Positions 54,316-63,876 of a stretch of 64,000 nucleotides of DNA are shown here, piece by piece. The position numbers were made by a program, and so were the translations under genes. The notes beneath the pieces were generated by a model. The model was not told the DNA's origin. It made no database searches and worked only from the letters and a program-made list of their open reading frames with translations. Source of the stretch: Bacillota bacterium (lineage in GTDB: Bacteria > Bacillota > Clostridia > Peptostreptococcales > Anaerovoracaceae); assembly GCA_030526355.1 (NCBI GenBank), contig JAUNDC010000003.1, positions 82,825 through 146,824 on the forward strand. Reading direction: 5' to 3'. Positions within the stretch are counted from its first letter, which is position 1, and each line of letters opens with the position of its first letter.

Positions 54316-54852
54316 TTACAGGCTTTTTCCAGCTTCATATGCCTCTGCACACATCGCATCCACATCACTGTCTCCGCCTGCAGTTATCTGCTTTACAAGC
54401 TCCATGTTCTTTGATGTGAAGGTTCCCACGTACCATTCATAGTTCGGGATGTACTTCTCATACCCTTCCTGTGCACCCTGTGCAAAAAAGGCATACAGCT
54501 TTTTCCTGTCAACAAGCCTTGGCTTCCTGTCTTTGTCCATAAGGCAGTAGTGACGATTCATAAAAGTAATCATCGGACCTGTCACCTGAGAATAATAATT
54601 CGGTGATGTTATTACCAGTGCTCCACTTTCACGGAGATCCTCGAAATACCCAGTCAGATCATCCTCTATGACACAGTCTGTATCATGCCTTCGACAGCAG
54701 CCACATGCCTGACATCCCAGCATCTCCATTTCATTTACCTTGTAAATTTTAATCTCATGTCCACTTTCCTCTGCTCCCTCTGCAAAACGCATGGCAAGCT
54801 TTGTCGAAACACTGTCCTCACGGGGACTGCCCAGCACCATAGTAATTTTCAT
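54316..54852 (-). CDS. Flavodoxin-family NAD(P)H-dependent oxidoreductase
   Basis: A 178-residue flavoprotein. FMN-site segments are VLGSPREDSVSTKLAMRFAE and SPNYYSQVTGPMITFMNR. A Cys motif (GCQACGCCRRHDTDC) near residues 47-61 is typical of the iron-sulfur flavoprotein-like subgroup, which reduces quinones, disulfides or other acceptors. The substrate is unknown. Confidence 0.87.
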   Translation of the reverse strand: MKITMVLGSPREDSVSTKLAMRFAEGAEESGHEIKIYKVNEMEMLGCQACGCCRRHDTDCVIEDDLTGYFEDLRESGALVITSPNYYSQVTGPMITFMNRHYCLMDKDRKPRLVDRKKLYAFFAQGAQEGYEKYIPNYEWYVGTFTSKNMELVKQITAGGDSDVDAMCAEAYEAGKSL

Positions 54853-54929
54853 TTTTTTACCTCATTTCCTTTATTGTATATAATCTGCATCTGTTTCTTA
54901 TATAGTTACCTTCTTTTCTGCTGTCTTTA

Positions 54930-55727
54930 TCAACTGGCTCTTCTCTCCAGTCTCAGTTTGTCTGCAATTATAGCGATAAATTCCGAATTGGTCGGTTTGC
55001 CCTTATCATTCTGTATTGTATAGCCGAACAATGCATTTATCGTTTCAAGCCTTCCTCTGTTCCATGCAACCTCAATTGCATGGCGAATAGCTCTCTCTAC
55101 CCGGCTTGGAGTTGTATTGTTAGCCTTAGCAATAGCAGGATACAGTTCTTTGGTAACCGCACCGAGAAGCTCCATATCCTCAACAGCCATTCTGATAGCA
55201 TCTCTCAGATAATGATAACCCTTGATATGTGCCGGAACTCCTATTTCGTGTATTATATTTGTTATCTCTATTTCCAGACTTTTTTCATCATCGTCTTTTT
55301 TGTCCGTAAATATCGCTCTGGCATAATTCATATTGTTTTCACCACTGTCTCTTATTCCTGCGAGCTGATTAATTCTCTTCATCAGAATATCAAGATTAAA
55401 CGGTTTTACTATGTAGTATTCCGCACCCAGACTAATTGCCTTCTGAGTGATCTGTTCCTGTCCAACAGCGGATAAAACAATAGTTCTCGGATATTTTTCC
55501 AGTTCTATATTGTTAATAGCTTCAAGAACTCCCAATCCGTCAAGATGAGGCATAATCATATCCAGTATCAAAATTTCAGGCTGCATGCTTTTAATGTTTT
55601 CAATAGTTTTAATTCCGTCATGAGAGACAAAAACCAGATCAATATCTTCTTTTCCTGCAAAATAATCACATAGGATGTCACAAAATTCTTTATTATCGTC
55701 AGCGATACCAATTCTAATTTTTTTCAT
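54930..55727 (-). CDS. spo0A: Sporulation transcription factor Spo0A
   Basis: A 265-residue master regulator of sporulation. The N-terminal receiver has D10-D11 and phospho-acceptor D56 in [10 protein letters not shown]. The C-terminal Spo0A domain includes [15 protein letters not shown] and the DNA-contact helix [17 protein letters not shown]. It is full length, so the strain is probably able to sporulate. It lies after spoIVB, as in many Clostridia. GGGGGAGAG lies upstream of the ATG. Confidence 0.97.
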   Translation of the reverse strand: MKKIRIGIADDNKEFCDILCDYFAGKEDIDLVFVSHDGIKTIENIKSMQPEILILDMIMPHLDGLGVLEAINNIELEKYPRTIVLSAVGQEQITQKAISLGAEYYIVKPFNLDILMKRINQLAGIRDSGENNMNYARAIFTDKKDDDEKSLEIEITNIIHEIGVPAHIKGYHYLRDAIRMAVEDMELLGAVTKELYPAIAKANNTTPSRVERAIRHAIEVAWNRGRLETINALFGYTIQNDKGKPTNSEFIAIIADKLRLERRAS

Positions 55728-55890
55728 TTTTCTCTCCCCCCATTATTCTCCCGGAACCACATGCTGCTGACCCCACTGTCATACCACAGATTTCCGGTTA
55801 AAAACAATGTTTTTGAATAAAATACAAATTCCATAAATATTTTTAAATATTTTGTCTTTTTGTTCAATAAAATATAAGTTACTTTTTCTC

Positions 55891-56958
55891 TCAATTTTCG
55901 ACAAAATTCGACTCCTGTAGCATCCATTCTACAAATATCCCGTATCCTCGCTGCGGGTCGTTTACAAACACATGCGTAACAGCTCCTATAAGTCTGTTGT
56001 TCTGTATAATTGGACTGCCGCTCATACCTTGAACGATACCACCACATTCTTCGAGCAGTTCCTCATCTGTTACCTTTATTACCATGCTTTTATCTGACGG
56101 CTTTTTCTGCTTTTCTATTTTCTCTATTTCCACTTCAAAGCGCTTTATTTCATTGTTTGAAAGCGTTGATAATATATATGCCTTTCCAAGCTGAACCTGC
56201 TCCTGACTTCCTACAGCTATGGGTTTTGAGTACAATGTGTTCTCGATAGGGTGATAAGCTGTTCCAAACACACCGAACCCGCTGTTTTTCTCCAGACTTC
56301 CAAGCGGTTCATTTGTATGATAAAAAATACCTCTGATTTCCCCCGGTTCACCGCTTTTACCTTCCTGCACCTCCTGAACCTGTGATTCCAGCAAAAGTCC
56401 TGTTTCCACAGACAGAATACAGCTGGTCTGAGGATCCACAATGCCGTGTCCCAAAGCTCCGAAGGTTGAATTTACCGGATCATAATATGTTAATGTTCCT
56501 ATACCTGCAGTCTTGTCTTTTACCCATATTCCCAGCTTATACAGACCATCCTCTCCTGCCTGTACCGGATTGATATCTACATTCAATATTTCATCATTTC
56601 TTTTGACCTTGAGAGTTACCGTATCTTTTATTTCATTTACCATGGACTGCACTTCATCAGCTCTGTACACGTCTTTATCATTGATTTTCATTATCATATC
56701 ACCAATCTGAAGACCGCTCAGCAGACCCGGATTTACTATATTGCCGTCTTTTCCCTCAATCTCCTCAAGACCTACAATAAGCACGCCTCTTACGTCCATT
56801 TTTACGCCTACAGACTGACCGCCCGGAATCAGCACTCTTTCGGCTACCACAGGAACTGCCGCCTCTTTATCCTCCTGTGGTATCAGATAACCGATTGCTG
56901 CAATAGAAAGAACAAGTCCGCATAATATCAGCGCACTTTTTTTGATAAAACCGCTCAT
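55891..56958 (-). CDS. spoIVB: SpoIVB intramembrane-signalling serine peptidase
   Basis: A 355-residue protein with an N-terminal anchor (residues 5-25), a PDZ domain (PGLLSGLQIGDMIMKINDKD) and the S55 serine peptidase. The peptidase has ALGHGIVDPQ and the nucleophile Ser in VQGMSGSPIIQNNRLIGAVT, ending in GYGIFVEWMLQ. In Bacillus the forespore protein cuts SpoIVFA and so activates sigma-K. The start MSGFIKKS follows AGGAGGAG; a longer upstream frame lies in the BofC-like gene. Confidence 0.95.
   Translation of the reverse strand: MSGFIKKSALILCGLVLSIAAIGYLIPQEDKEAAVPVVAERVLIPGGQSVGVKMDVRGVLIVGLEEIEGKDGNIVNPGLLSGLQIGDMIMKINDKDVYRADEVQSMVNEIKDTVTLKVKRNDEILNVDINPVQAGEDGLYKLGIWVKDKTAGIGTLTYYDPVNSTFGALGHGIVDPQTSCILSVETGLLLESQVQEVQEGKSGEPGEIRGIFYHTNEPLGSLEKNSGFGVFGTAYHPIENTLYSKPIAVGSQEQVQLGKAYILSTLSNNEIKRFEVEIEKIEKQKKPSDKSMVIKVTDEELLEECGGIVQGMSGSPIIQNNRLIGAVTHVFVNDPQRGYGIFVEWMLQESNFVEN
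55897..55913 (-). promoter_or_regulatory. Tandem 0A boxes upstream of spo0A
   Basis: The minus strand reads AGTCGAATTTTGTCGAAAA. TGTCGAA (55897-55903) is a perfect core 0A box inside the full consensus TTTTGTCGAAAA, and AGTCGAA (55907-55913) is a one-mismatch copy exactly ten bases away, on the same helical face. They overlap the last codons of spoIVB, about 170 bases before spo0A. Confidence 0.6.
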
Positions 56959-56968
56959 TCTGCTCCTC

Positions 56969-57397
56969 CTAACTGTCGAAGTTCTGAAGGAATGCTCCAA
57001 GATCATCCTCTGTCTCAAGACTGACGCCGTCGGCAAAAAGCTTCTGATCGCTCTCCGACAACAGGTCAAATGGGATGGATGTGATAAGATACAGCTCCTT
57101 GCTTCCCTTCTCGTCACAGAGAAATACCTTTACTACCCCATCAACTTCTTTAATTAAATATGATTTTGGTATTTCCTGTGTGTCTGTCCCGGTGTCCTGA
57201 CTTTCTTCGACACGGTCTGTCGATTCGCTTTCTTTCACTTCAGTATCTGCTCCAACAGCTTCAGCAGGGTAAGCAGCTTTATCCTGCCTGTCATTATCAT
57301 TATAATTCATCCATATTCCGAATGCCAGTACTGCAGCAGCGAGTGAAAGATATAAGATCCTGCTTCTCAGCCTTTTTCTTCTCGTATCTCTAAACAT
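56969..57397 (-). CDS. Membrane-anchored protein with BofC-like C-terminal domain
   Basis: A 142-residue protein with a single N-terminal helix (residues 13-31), an acidic linker rich in Glu/Asp/Thr, and a C-terminal domain of about 62 residues (YLIKEVDGVVKVFLCDEKGS, SIPFDLLSESDQKLFADGVS). The pattern matches the C-terminal domain of BofC, which in Bacillus restrains SpoIVB in the intermembrane space. It lacks BofC's N-terminal domain. The gene is ten bases upstream of spoIVB in the same operon. A regulatory partnership with SpoIVB is inferred. Confidence 0.75.
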   Translation of the reverse strand: MFRDTRRKRLRSRILYLSLAAAVLAFGIWMNYNDNDRQDKAAYPAEAVGADTEVKESESTDRVEESQDTGTDTQEIPKSYLIKEVDGVVKVFLCDEKGSKELYLITSIPFDLLSESDQKLFADGVSLETEDDLGAFLQNFDS

Positions 57398-57416
57398 AAT
57401 AATCTCACCTCATAGA

Positions 57417-57445
57417 TATTATGAACATATCACTGCTGTTTATAC
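57417..57445 (-). promoter_or_regulatory. Sigma-G/sigma-F-like promoter of the BofC-like-spoIVB operon
   Basis: On the minus strand GTATA (57441-57445), a 17-base spacer and CATAATA (57417-57423) match the forespore consensus (-35 GMATR or GYWTA; -10 CATNMTA for sigma-G). spoIVB is a forespore gene in Bacillus, so the match has the right context. Confidence 0.55.
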
Positions 57446-57462
57446 ATTCGGATTACCAAATG

Positions 57463-57492
57463 AAAAAACAGAGCATTATCCAGAATGCTCTG
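57463..57492 (-). terminator. Terminator after the sigma-54 regulator
   Basis: CAGAGCATT and AATGCTCTG form a perfect 9-base-pair stem, with six T following in minus direction. Confidence 0.88.
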
Positions 57493-57508
57493 CATCAGAC
57501 TTCAATTG

Positions 57509-58879
57509 TTATTTGAGATCATATTCAACCAGCTTGTTGAACAGCTGTCTTCTTGAAATCGACAGTATCTCGGCAACCTTGTTCATATCCTTCGGATAGC
57601 GTTCTATCAGTCCTTCTATATAAATTTTTTCTGCTTTGCTTCTGTACTCCTTCAGAGATTCAGTGTAATCAGTCTCAAACAGGTTTTCTCTCGGTTCTCC
57701 CGTCTTTCCTGATACTATATCAGAAGGCAGATACTCTTCCTTGATTTCTCCATGTTCAGAAAGAACAAGCAGTCTCTCGATAATGTTCTTCAGTTCTCTG
57801 ACATTTCCAGGATAACTGTAGCTTATCAGCATATTTCTGACATTATCGCTCATTTCTATATTTTCCTTTTTCATTTCTCTGGAATACTTTGAAATGAAAT
57901 AATCTATGAACAGCGGTATATCCTCCTTTCGCTCTCTGAGTGGGGGAATCTCAAGTACTATCGTACTTATTCTGTAAAACAGATCGCTCCTGAACAGCTC
58001 GTTATCCATATCCTCCTTCAGGTTTCTGTTGGTCGCCGTTATCAGTCTGAAATCTACGTTTATAGGAGTAGTACTTCCCATTCTGTATATTGTCTTGTTT
58101 TCTATTGCTTTGAGAAGCTTTGCCTGAAGGTTCATAGATACTCCACCGATTTCATCAAGAAACAGAGTACCGCCGTGAGATGCCTCAAAAAGGCCTATTC
58201 TTTTCTGTGAAGCTCCTGTAAAAGCACCCTTTTCATGTCCGAACAGCTCTGACTCCAGAATCGATTCCGATAAAGCCTGACAGTTAAGCTCCATCATGTT
58301 TTCCTGACTTCGCTGACTTTTATCGTGGATAAAAGATGCCAGAACCTCTTTGCCCGAGCCGGACTCTCCCAGAATAAGAATATTGGATTCGCTTGCTGCA
58401 GCTCTTTCTGCCAGCTTGAGCATCTGCTGATATTTAGGATTTCTGCTTTCAAGCATGAAATTACCCGTCGTCTTCTGTTTCAGTATTTCATTCTTTCTGG
58501 CTGCCTTTCTCATATCCTTGATTTTGCGAATCTCAATAAGCAGCTCTTCCGGATCCGAGCCCTTGGTTACATATGTAAAAGCACCTGCCTTCATGGTCTC
58601 TACTGCCTTTTCTATTGTTCCGAATGCAGTCAGGATTATTACCTCACAATCGTAATCTCTGCTCTTGATTTCTCTCAGAAGCTCATATCCATCCATAACC
58701 GGCATATTAAGATCCGACACAACGATATCAAAGCTTCCTTTCTCAAGACACTCAAGAGCCTCTTTACCGTTATTAGCTGATTCCACGGCATAACCTTTGC
58801 CTTCCAGAATCATCTTAAGGACATCACAGTAATCCTGCTCATCATCCACTACAAGTATTCGTAAATTTTCTTTAATCAT
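57509..58879 (-). CDS. Sigma-54-dependent response regulator (NtrC family)
   Basis: A 456-residue activator. The receiver has DDEQD and the phospho-Asp in DIVVSDLNMP. The AAA+ domain has Walker A GESGSGKEVLA, the sigma-54-contacting loop HEKGAFTGASQK, and Walker B GGTLFLDEIGG. The C-terminal Fis-type HTH is MNKVAEILSISRRQLFNKL. It opens sigma-54 promoters when phosphorylated by the adjacent kinase. rpoN is not in the window. The start MIKENLRIL has GGAAGG upstream and overlaps the kinase gene by eight bases. Confidence 0.93.
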   Translation of the reverse strand: MIKENLRILVVDDEQDYCDVLKMILEGKGYAVESANNGKEALECLEKGSFDIVVSDLNMPVMDGYELLREIKSRDYDCEVIILTAFGTIEKAVETMKAGAFTYVTKGSDPEELLIEIRKIKDMRKAARKNEILKQKTTGNFMLESRNPKYQQMLKLAERAAASESNILILGESGSGKEVLASFIHDKSQRSQENMMELNCQALSESILESELFGHEKGAFTGASQKRIGLFEASHGGTLFLDEIGGVSMNLQAKLLKAIENKTIYRMGSTTPINVDFRLITATNRNLKEDMDNELFRSDLFYRISTIVLEIPPLRERKEDIPLFIDYFISKYSREMKKENIEMSDNVRNMLISYSYPGNVRELKNIIERLLVLSEHGEIKEEYLPSDIVSGKTGEPRENLFETDYTESLKEYRSKAEKIYIEGLIERYPKDMNKVAEILSISRRQLFNKLVEYDLK

Positions 58880-60863
58880 TGCGCCCTTCCTTTCCGGCTG
58901 TATCTTCAATCAAAGGCAATGTAAGCCTGAATCTTGTTCCCTCTCCAACTTTGCTTTCAACTTCGATATTACCATTCATCTTGTTAGTTTCATTATATAC
59001 TATATAAAGGCCAAGTCCATTCCCTTTTTTATTACCTTTTGTTGTAAAAAACGGATTGAAAATTTCCTGAAGTATATCCTCTTCTATTCCTGTACCTGTA
59101 TCTTCCACATTTATTTCAAATGAATCAGTGTATCTGACCACTCTGATAGTGAGCTTGCCATTGTCGCTCATGGCATCTGTAGCATTGGAAATAAGGTTTA
59201 TCAATATCATATCGAGAGATTCAACCGCAAGAAATGTTACTACATCCTCATCACATTCAACCTCCAGATCTATGTTCTTTTTCTTCAGAATATTGTAGTT
59301 CAGCTGTATAAGCGACCATATATGCTCTTCCACATTTATAGTTTCACCGCTTTTGGTGGATACTCTTGAGAAATTAAGCAGGCTGTTGATTATAGCTCCA
59401 GAATTTTCCACAGCCTTTTCTATCTGCTCTACAGCTTTTTCCCTGACGCTGTCATCATCCATATTTTTTAATACATAGCAATAATTCCTGATTATGCCCA
59501 GAGGATTTCTGATCTCATGAGCAACACCGGCAGCCAGCTGCCCCACTGCAATCATCTTGTTATCCTGCAGGAGCTGGCGTTCAGCCATTCTCTCATTAGT
59601 GACATCCATTGCCATGAACAGAAGCTTTTCGACAGAGCCGCGTACATTTTCTATAGGAAAAACATCTATAACGATGGTCTGCCTCTTAAGCCTTATCTCA
59701 ATACTATGAGTTTCGATACCTTTGCCGGCATCATCCACAATCTTCTGTATACGAGCCTTGTATTTTTCTGCAATATCTATTACATCCCATACCTTGCGGT
59801 TTACTGTATCCGTGTTGACAAAATTGTAAAACGCACGGTTTATATCGAGAATGCTTCCCTCAAGATCGGTTTCCGCGAGATAATATTTTACACCGTTAAA
59901 GGTTGTCTTGAGCTCCTGCTTGCTTTCGGCAAGCTTTACCATTCTGTCATTAAGCTCATGATAAAGGTTTTTATTGGCCTGATAGTATATGAAAAATGCG
60001 ATGAGCACAGCAGCGAAAATAATAAGCACCAGCATATAAAAGTTTTCATAGCTGTCGTCCATAAATCTTGGACCGTTGCCTGCAAACCATTTCTGACTGG
60101 CTTCATATGTCAGATGGTACCTGTCAGCCGCACAGATACACGCATTCAGTATTCCGTATAATCCGCTTTCACTCTCCGGAACCATCAGACATGTATTCAT
60201 GCTGTACACCGTATCCTCAACCGCTATATATCTGCTGTTGTTTTTAAGAGCTGCGAGGATAGCTGTTCTGTCTCCTACTATAACATCAGCATTATTCTTT
60301 ACAGCAGCTACAACAACTTCCTCTGCTGTTGAAGCTTTTATGAATTCTATTTGTCTGCCGTCATATTTGATATCATTAATATCATCAGCCTTAAGGCGCC
60401 CAGCTAATATCACACCCTTGAGATTTCCTTCTGAAGGCGCATCCTTTCTGATAAAAAAGGCTCCGTCTACCTGAAATACCGGCGAGGTGTAATCAAAGCC
60501 CATATTGGTACGTCTAATGCGGTCGTTTATAATCATCATGCGGCAGTCAGCTTCTGAAATATTATCTGTAAGAGCCACATTTACTCCTGCCGGCTCAAAT
60601 ATATCCCTCATGTAATTCCATAAAAAGCCAGTGCCGTCTTCGTTCATCATAAATTGCAGATCCGTATCTACATATATTTTAATACTGTCATGCTGTTTGA
60701 GGTATGCTCTTTCCTGACTGTTGAATTCAACTGGCTTACTTCTGTCACTGCTGTTGCTGCCGAAGTCCCTGATATCCCCATTTGCGGCTCCATAGAGAAA
60801 TATTACTGCAACCAGAATAACAATCACAACCAGAAAGAAGCTCTGCGATATCTTATTTTTCAT
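58872..60863 (-). CDS. Sensor histidine kinase with extracellular solute-binding domain
   Basis: A 663-residue membrane kinase. A signal-anchor helix (5-25) is followed by an extracellular SBP_bac_3-like domain (residues 45-270; DSIKIYVDTDLQFMMNEDGT and VIVGDRTAILAAL), a second helix (near 282-303), a PAS domain and the HisKA box VAHEIRNPLGIIRNYCYVLK. The ATPase boxes are NLISNATDAMSD, DTGTGIEEDIL and GNGLGLYIV. It probably senses an amino acid or similar small solute (inference). It overlaps the permease end by 11 bases and the regulator by eight. AGGAGG precedes the ATG. Confidence 0.92.
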   Translation of the reverse strand: MKNKISQSFFLVVIVILVAVIFLYGAANGDIRDFGSNSSDRSKPVEFNSQERAYLKQHDSIKIYVDTDLQFMMNEDGTGFLWNYMRDIFEPAGVNVALTDNISEADCRMMIINDRIRRTNMGFDYTSPVFQVDGAFFIRKDAPSEGNLKGVILAGRLKADDINDIKYDGRQIEFIKASTAEEVVVAAVKNNADVIVGDRTAILAALKNNSRYIAVEDTVYSMNTCLMVPESESGLYGILNACICAADRYHLTYEASQKWFAGNGPRFMDDSYENFYMLVLIIFAAVLIAFFIYYQANKNLYHELNDRMVKLAESKQELKTTFNGVKYYLAETDLEGSILDINRAFYNFVNTDTVNRKVWDVIDIAEKYKARIQKIVDDAGKGIETHSIEIRLKRQTIVIDVFPIENVRGSVEKLLFMAMDVTNERMAERQLLQDNKMIAVGQLAAGVAHEIRNPLGIIRNYCYVLKNMDDDSVREKAVEQIEKAVENSGAIINSLLNFSRVSTKSGETINVEEHIWSLIQLNYNILKKKNIDLEVECDEDVVTFLAVESLDMILINLISNATDAMSDNGKLTIRVVRYTDSFEINVEDTGTGIEEDILQEIFNPFFTTKGNKKGNGLGLYIVYNETNKMNGNIEVESKVGEGTRFRLTLPLIEDTAGKEGRND

Positions 60864-62286
60864 GCTTACCTCCTTTTCTGGCAAATCTCTCTCCGAATAT
60901 CAGAAGCTCCTGTACCTCTTCATCAATATTTTTGCCGTAGCCTTTTGCTATGCATAGCAATATCAGTCCTGCAGCTATCCATAGTATTGTTATAACGAAT
61001 TCCGGGCTTATCTTGTGTATGCTAAAATTATCCTGAATATACAGCATAAAATATATTGTCGTTACAATAAGCACAATAACACCATACCCAAACCCTCCTC
61101 TGACCTCAAGAGGCCGCGGCAGCTCTGGCTCTTTTTTCTTCAGTATCACGAAGGACAATACGACAAAAATGTATGAAAAAAGCGCACACATTGAACTCGT
61201 ATCCATGAACCATATCAAAGCATTCCTTCCCAGAAGCGGAGCCGTAATACATACACTGCCTACAAGAAGGGTCGCTGCCCACGGGGTTTTGTATTTTCTG
61301 TGCACTCTGCCGAATACTCCCGGCAGCACATGTGCTCTTCCCATTGAAAAAATTAACCTGGTAGCTCCAATAAAGAATCCGTTCCAGGATGTAAGTATCC
61401 CGAATATCCCTCCAAAAATAACGACAATCGAAAAAATCTCACCATTAAAAAGATACGCCGCAATATCGGCAGCGGGAATAGTTCCCGAATCTCTGATTTC
61501 CACAGGAGCTGCCATGGAAATCGCGATAATGAGTATAAAATACCATATGAGACTGACAAGTATACACACCAGTACCATTTTGCCGATATTCTTCGGTCCG
61601 ATATTCATTTCCTCTGCGGACTGCGGAATAACATCAAATCCTATCAGCATCGCTGGCACCATAAGAAATACAAAGGAGAAGCCCTTGAAAGAAGTGAAGG
61701 AGCTGCCTATATTATCTATATCACCGAAAGCAATTCCTCCAAAGAATAACACGAGAACAACTACCATCAGTGCCGCCGTAGCCATCACCTGAAACAGTAC
61801 TGCAGGTCTGATACCAAACAGATTTAGTGCCGTGATAACAACAGCACCTGCCATTCCTATTAGCGACCATGAAATATTCACCTGATAACCAGCAACTTCC
61901 CATAACGGTCCCATTGCTTTCACAGGAAGAATGTAATCAATGGCAGTCGCCAGAGCTATTCCCTCCCATGCTGCAACTCCAAGATATGCCAGAGACATTA
62001 TCCATCCTACCAGCCATGCTGCCTTCTTACCCATTGCCCGGTAAGCAAATACAAATTCACCTCCGGCAAGCGGCAGAGCTGCTGTAAGCTCTCCATAGGT
62101 CAGCCCGATGGATAGAATTATCGCGCCTCCGATGAAAAAAGCCGATAATGCACCAAACAGACCGGCTTCATTCACCCATGAAGCCGACATCATTATCCAG
62201 CTCCAGCCAACCATTGTTCCGAAGCCTATAGCTATAATATCAGTTCTTCCGAGCACCTTGCTCAATGTATTTCTGCTGTTTTTCAT
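60853..62286 (-). CDS. APC-family amino-acid permease, linked to the sigma-54 system
   Basis: A 477-residue protein with 12 hydrophobic segments. The N-terminal GFGTMVGWSWIMMSASW and ALPLAGGEFVFAYRAMG are APC-superfamily hallmarks (helices 1 and 2-3). Homologous to the permease at 62.4-63.8 kb. It lies directly before, and overlaps, the sensor kinase gene by 11 bases, so all three are probably one operon. The solute is unknown; amino acids are likely. Confidence 0.92.
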   Translation of the reverse strand: MKNSRNTLSKVLGRTDIIAIGFGTMVGWSWIMMSASWVNEAGLFGALSAFFIGGAIILSIGLTYGELTAALPLAGGEFVFAYRAMGKKAAWLVGWIMSLAYLGVAAWEGIALATAIDYILPVKAMGPLWEVAGYQVNISWSLIGMAGAVVITALNLFGIRPAVLFQVMATAALMVVVLVLFFGGIAFGDIDNIGSSFTSFKGFSFVFLMVPAMLIGFDVIPQSAEEMNIGPKNIGKMVLVCILVSLIWYFILIIAISMAAPVEIRDSGTIPAADIAAYLFNGEIFSIVVIFGGIFGILTSWNGFFIGATRLIFSMGRAHVLPGVFGRVHRKYKTPWAATLLVGSVCITAPLLGRNALIWFMDTSSMCALFSYIFVVLSFVILKKKEPELPRPLEVRGGFGYGVIVLIVTTIYFMLYIQDNFSIHKISPEFVITILWIAAGLILLCIAKGYGKNIDEEVQELLIFGERFARKGGKHEK

Positions 62287-62320
62287 TTGCCTTCACATTC
62301 AAATATGATATCTGTTTTCT

Positions 62321-62353
62321 CAAAAAATATAACGGAGTGGTAACCACCACTCC
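62321..62353 (-). terminator. Terminator between the two permease genes
   Basis: GGAGTGG and CCACTCC form a 7-base-pair stem with the loop TAACCA; in minus direction a TTATATTTTTT tract follows. It separates the upstream permease from the downstream permease-kinase operon. Confidence 0.7.
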
Positions 62354-62392
62354 ATTATACAAAGGATTTATTTTTTTGAAAAGGATTATATG

Positions 62393-63835
62393 TTAAAATC
62401 TCTTATAATCATCACCGAACATCTGGTATTCGATTTCAGCCTTGCTCTTCTTGCCATTTGCTCCTGCCTTATTGATAATGAACAGGATGATACCAAGAAC
62501 AAGCCAGCCGCCTACGAGAGCCCATTCGATTCCAGTAAGTGGAGCCGGGCTGTAGAGAGGCAGATACAGAGTTGCCATGAACAGTGCAACGCCTACTGCC
62601 AGGATACCAACCACGATGCCAGCGTTTACCTTGAAAGGTCTAGCAAGATCCGGCTCTTTCTTTCTCAGAATGAGGAATGAAAGTGATACCATGAAGTATG
62701 CTACTACTGTTCCGAATGCTGCTGCATCTACGAACCATACCAGTGCGCTCTTTCCAAGCAGTGGTGAAAGGATAGTGATGATACCTACCAGCAGGATAGA
62801 AGCTACAGGTACGCCCTTTGAATTAACCTTTGCAAAGATTCCAGGAAGCATGTGAGCTCTTGCCATTGAGAAGATAACTCTTGATGCTCCTACGATAAAT
62901 CCGTTCCATGATGTCAGAATACCACACATTGCAGCACAGATCATCAGCTTGCCCCATACCGGGCTTCCCAGTGCATATGCGAAGCAGTTAGCTACTGGTA
63001 CGCAGTCAGGGTCATTAACATATCCTGCAAGCACGTCACCAGGTGTTGACATAGCAGTACCCAGAATCATTATGATGTACCATGTTGCTGCCATTACGAT
63101 AGCGATAATCATGATTTTACCGATTTTGTTGAGCGGCATGTTCATCTCTTCTGCTGCCTGAGGTATTACGTCAAATCCTACGAACATTGCAGGTACAGCC
63201 AGAATTACTGCTACAAGACCCTGTCCATCAGTGAACATAGGCTTGAGGTTTTCAACATCACCTGTTGCAACGCCTGAAACGAAGAATGCGATACCTCCTA
63301 TAGCCATTGCTACTGTTGCAGTTGTCTGGAAAATAGCTGATGATTTAGCACCGGCAATATTAAGTATTGTCATAATGATTGCACCAACAACACCTATCAG
63401 CAGGAATATTCCAGTTACCTGTGAACCCTGGAATTCATAAAGCACTCCTAACTGAGGGAGCTTGCCTCCAAATAAGAAGCCTAATGCATTTGAAAGTGCA
63501 GGACCTTCCCATGCAGCTACACCCAGATAAGCCAGAGTAATCATCCAGCCTGTAAACCATGATGCATTGTATCCCATAGCTCTGTATGAGAATACCAATT
63601 CACCACCTGCCAGCGGCAGTGCAGGTGTCAGCTCTGCGTAAGTCAGACCTACGAATATAGCCATTACACCACCTAATAAGAATGCTATGATAGCACCCAG
63701 AGTTCCGCCGTTTCCTACCCATGAACCGGCGAGCATAATCCATCCCCAACCGATCATTGTACCGAATGCTAATGCCAGTACATCTTTCATGTTGAGGGAT
63801 TTCTGAAGTTCTTGTCTTCCTCCATTGTTACTCAT
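62393..63835 (-). CDS. APC-family amino-acid permease, second paralog
   Basis: A 480-residue 12-helix permease with FGTMIGWGWIMLAGSWVG and ALPLAGGELVFSYRAMG, closely similar to its neighbour. The C-terminus is charged (KAGANGKKSKAEIEYQMFG). The start MSNNGGRQ is chosen because AGAGGAG lies eight bases upstream; a longer frame runs through the hairpin. Codon use matches the neighbours, so a tandem duplication is likely. Confidence 0.92.
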   Translation of the reverse strand: MSNNGGRQELQKSLNMKDVLALAFGTMIGWGWIMLAGSWVGNGGTLGAIIAFLLGGVMAIFVGLTYAELTPALPLAGGELVFSYRAMGYNASWFTGWMITLAYLGVAAWEGPALSNALGFLFGGKLPQLGVLYEFQGSQVTGIFLLIGVVGAIIMTILNIAGAKSSAIFQTTATVAMAIGGIAFFVSGVATGDVENLKPMFTDGQGLVAVILAVPAMFVGFDVIPQAAEEMNMPLNKIGKIMIIAIVMAATWYIIMILGTAMSTPGDVLAGYVNDPDCVPVANCFAYALGSPVWGKLMICAAMCGILTSWNGFIVGASRVIFSMARAHMLPGIFAKVNSKGVPVASILLVGIITILSPLLGKSALVWFVDAAAFGTVVAYFMVSLSFLILRKKEPDLARPFKVNAGIVVGILAVGVALFMATLYLPLYSPAPLTGIEWALVGGWLVLGIILFIINKAGANGKKSKAEIEYQMFGDDYKRF

Positions 63836-63876
63836 ATTTTTTCTCCTCTTACTATAATTATTAATATATGATTTCG

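Noticed and set aside
56959..57117. N-terminal extension of SpoIVB by about 53 residues
   Set aside because: The extension is the BofC-like gene in another frame; AGGAGGAG sits directly before MSGFIKKS.
62287..62392. Sigma-54 promoter upstream of the kinase-linked permease
   Set aside because: No GG-N10-GC core with the consensus flanks; only a terminator hairpin is present.
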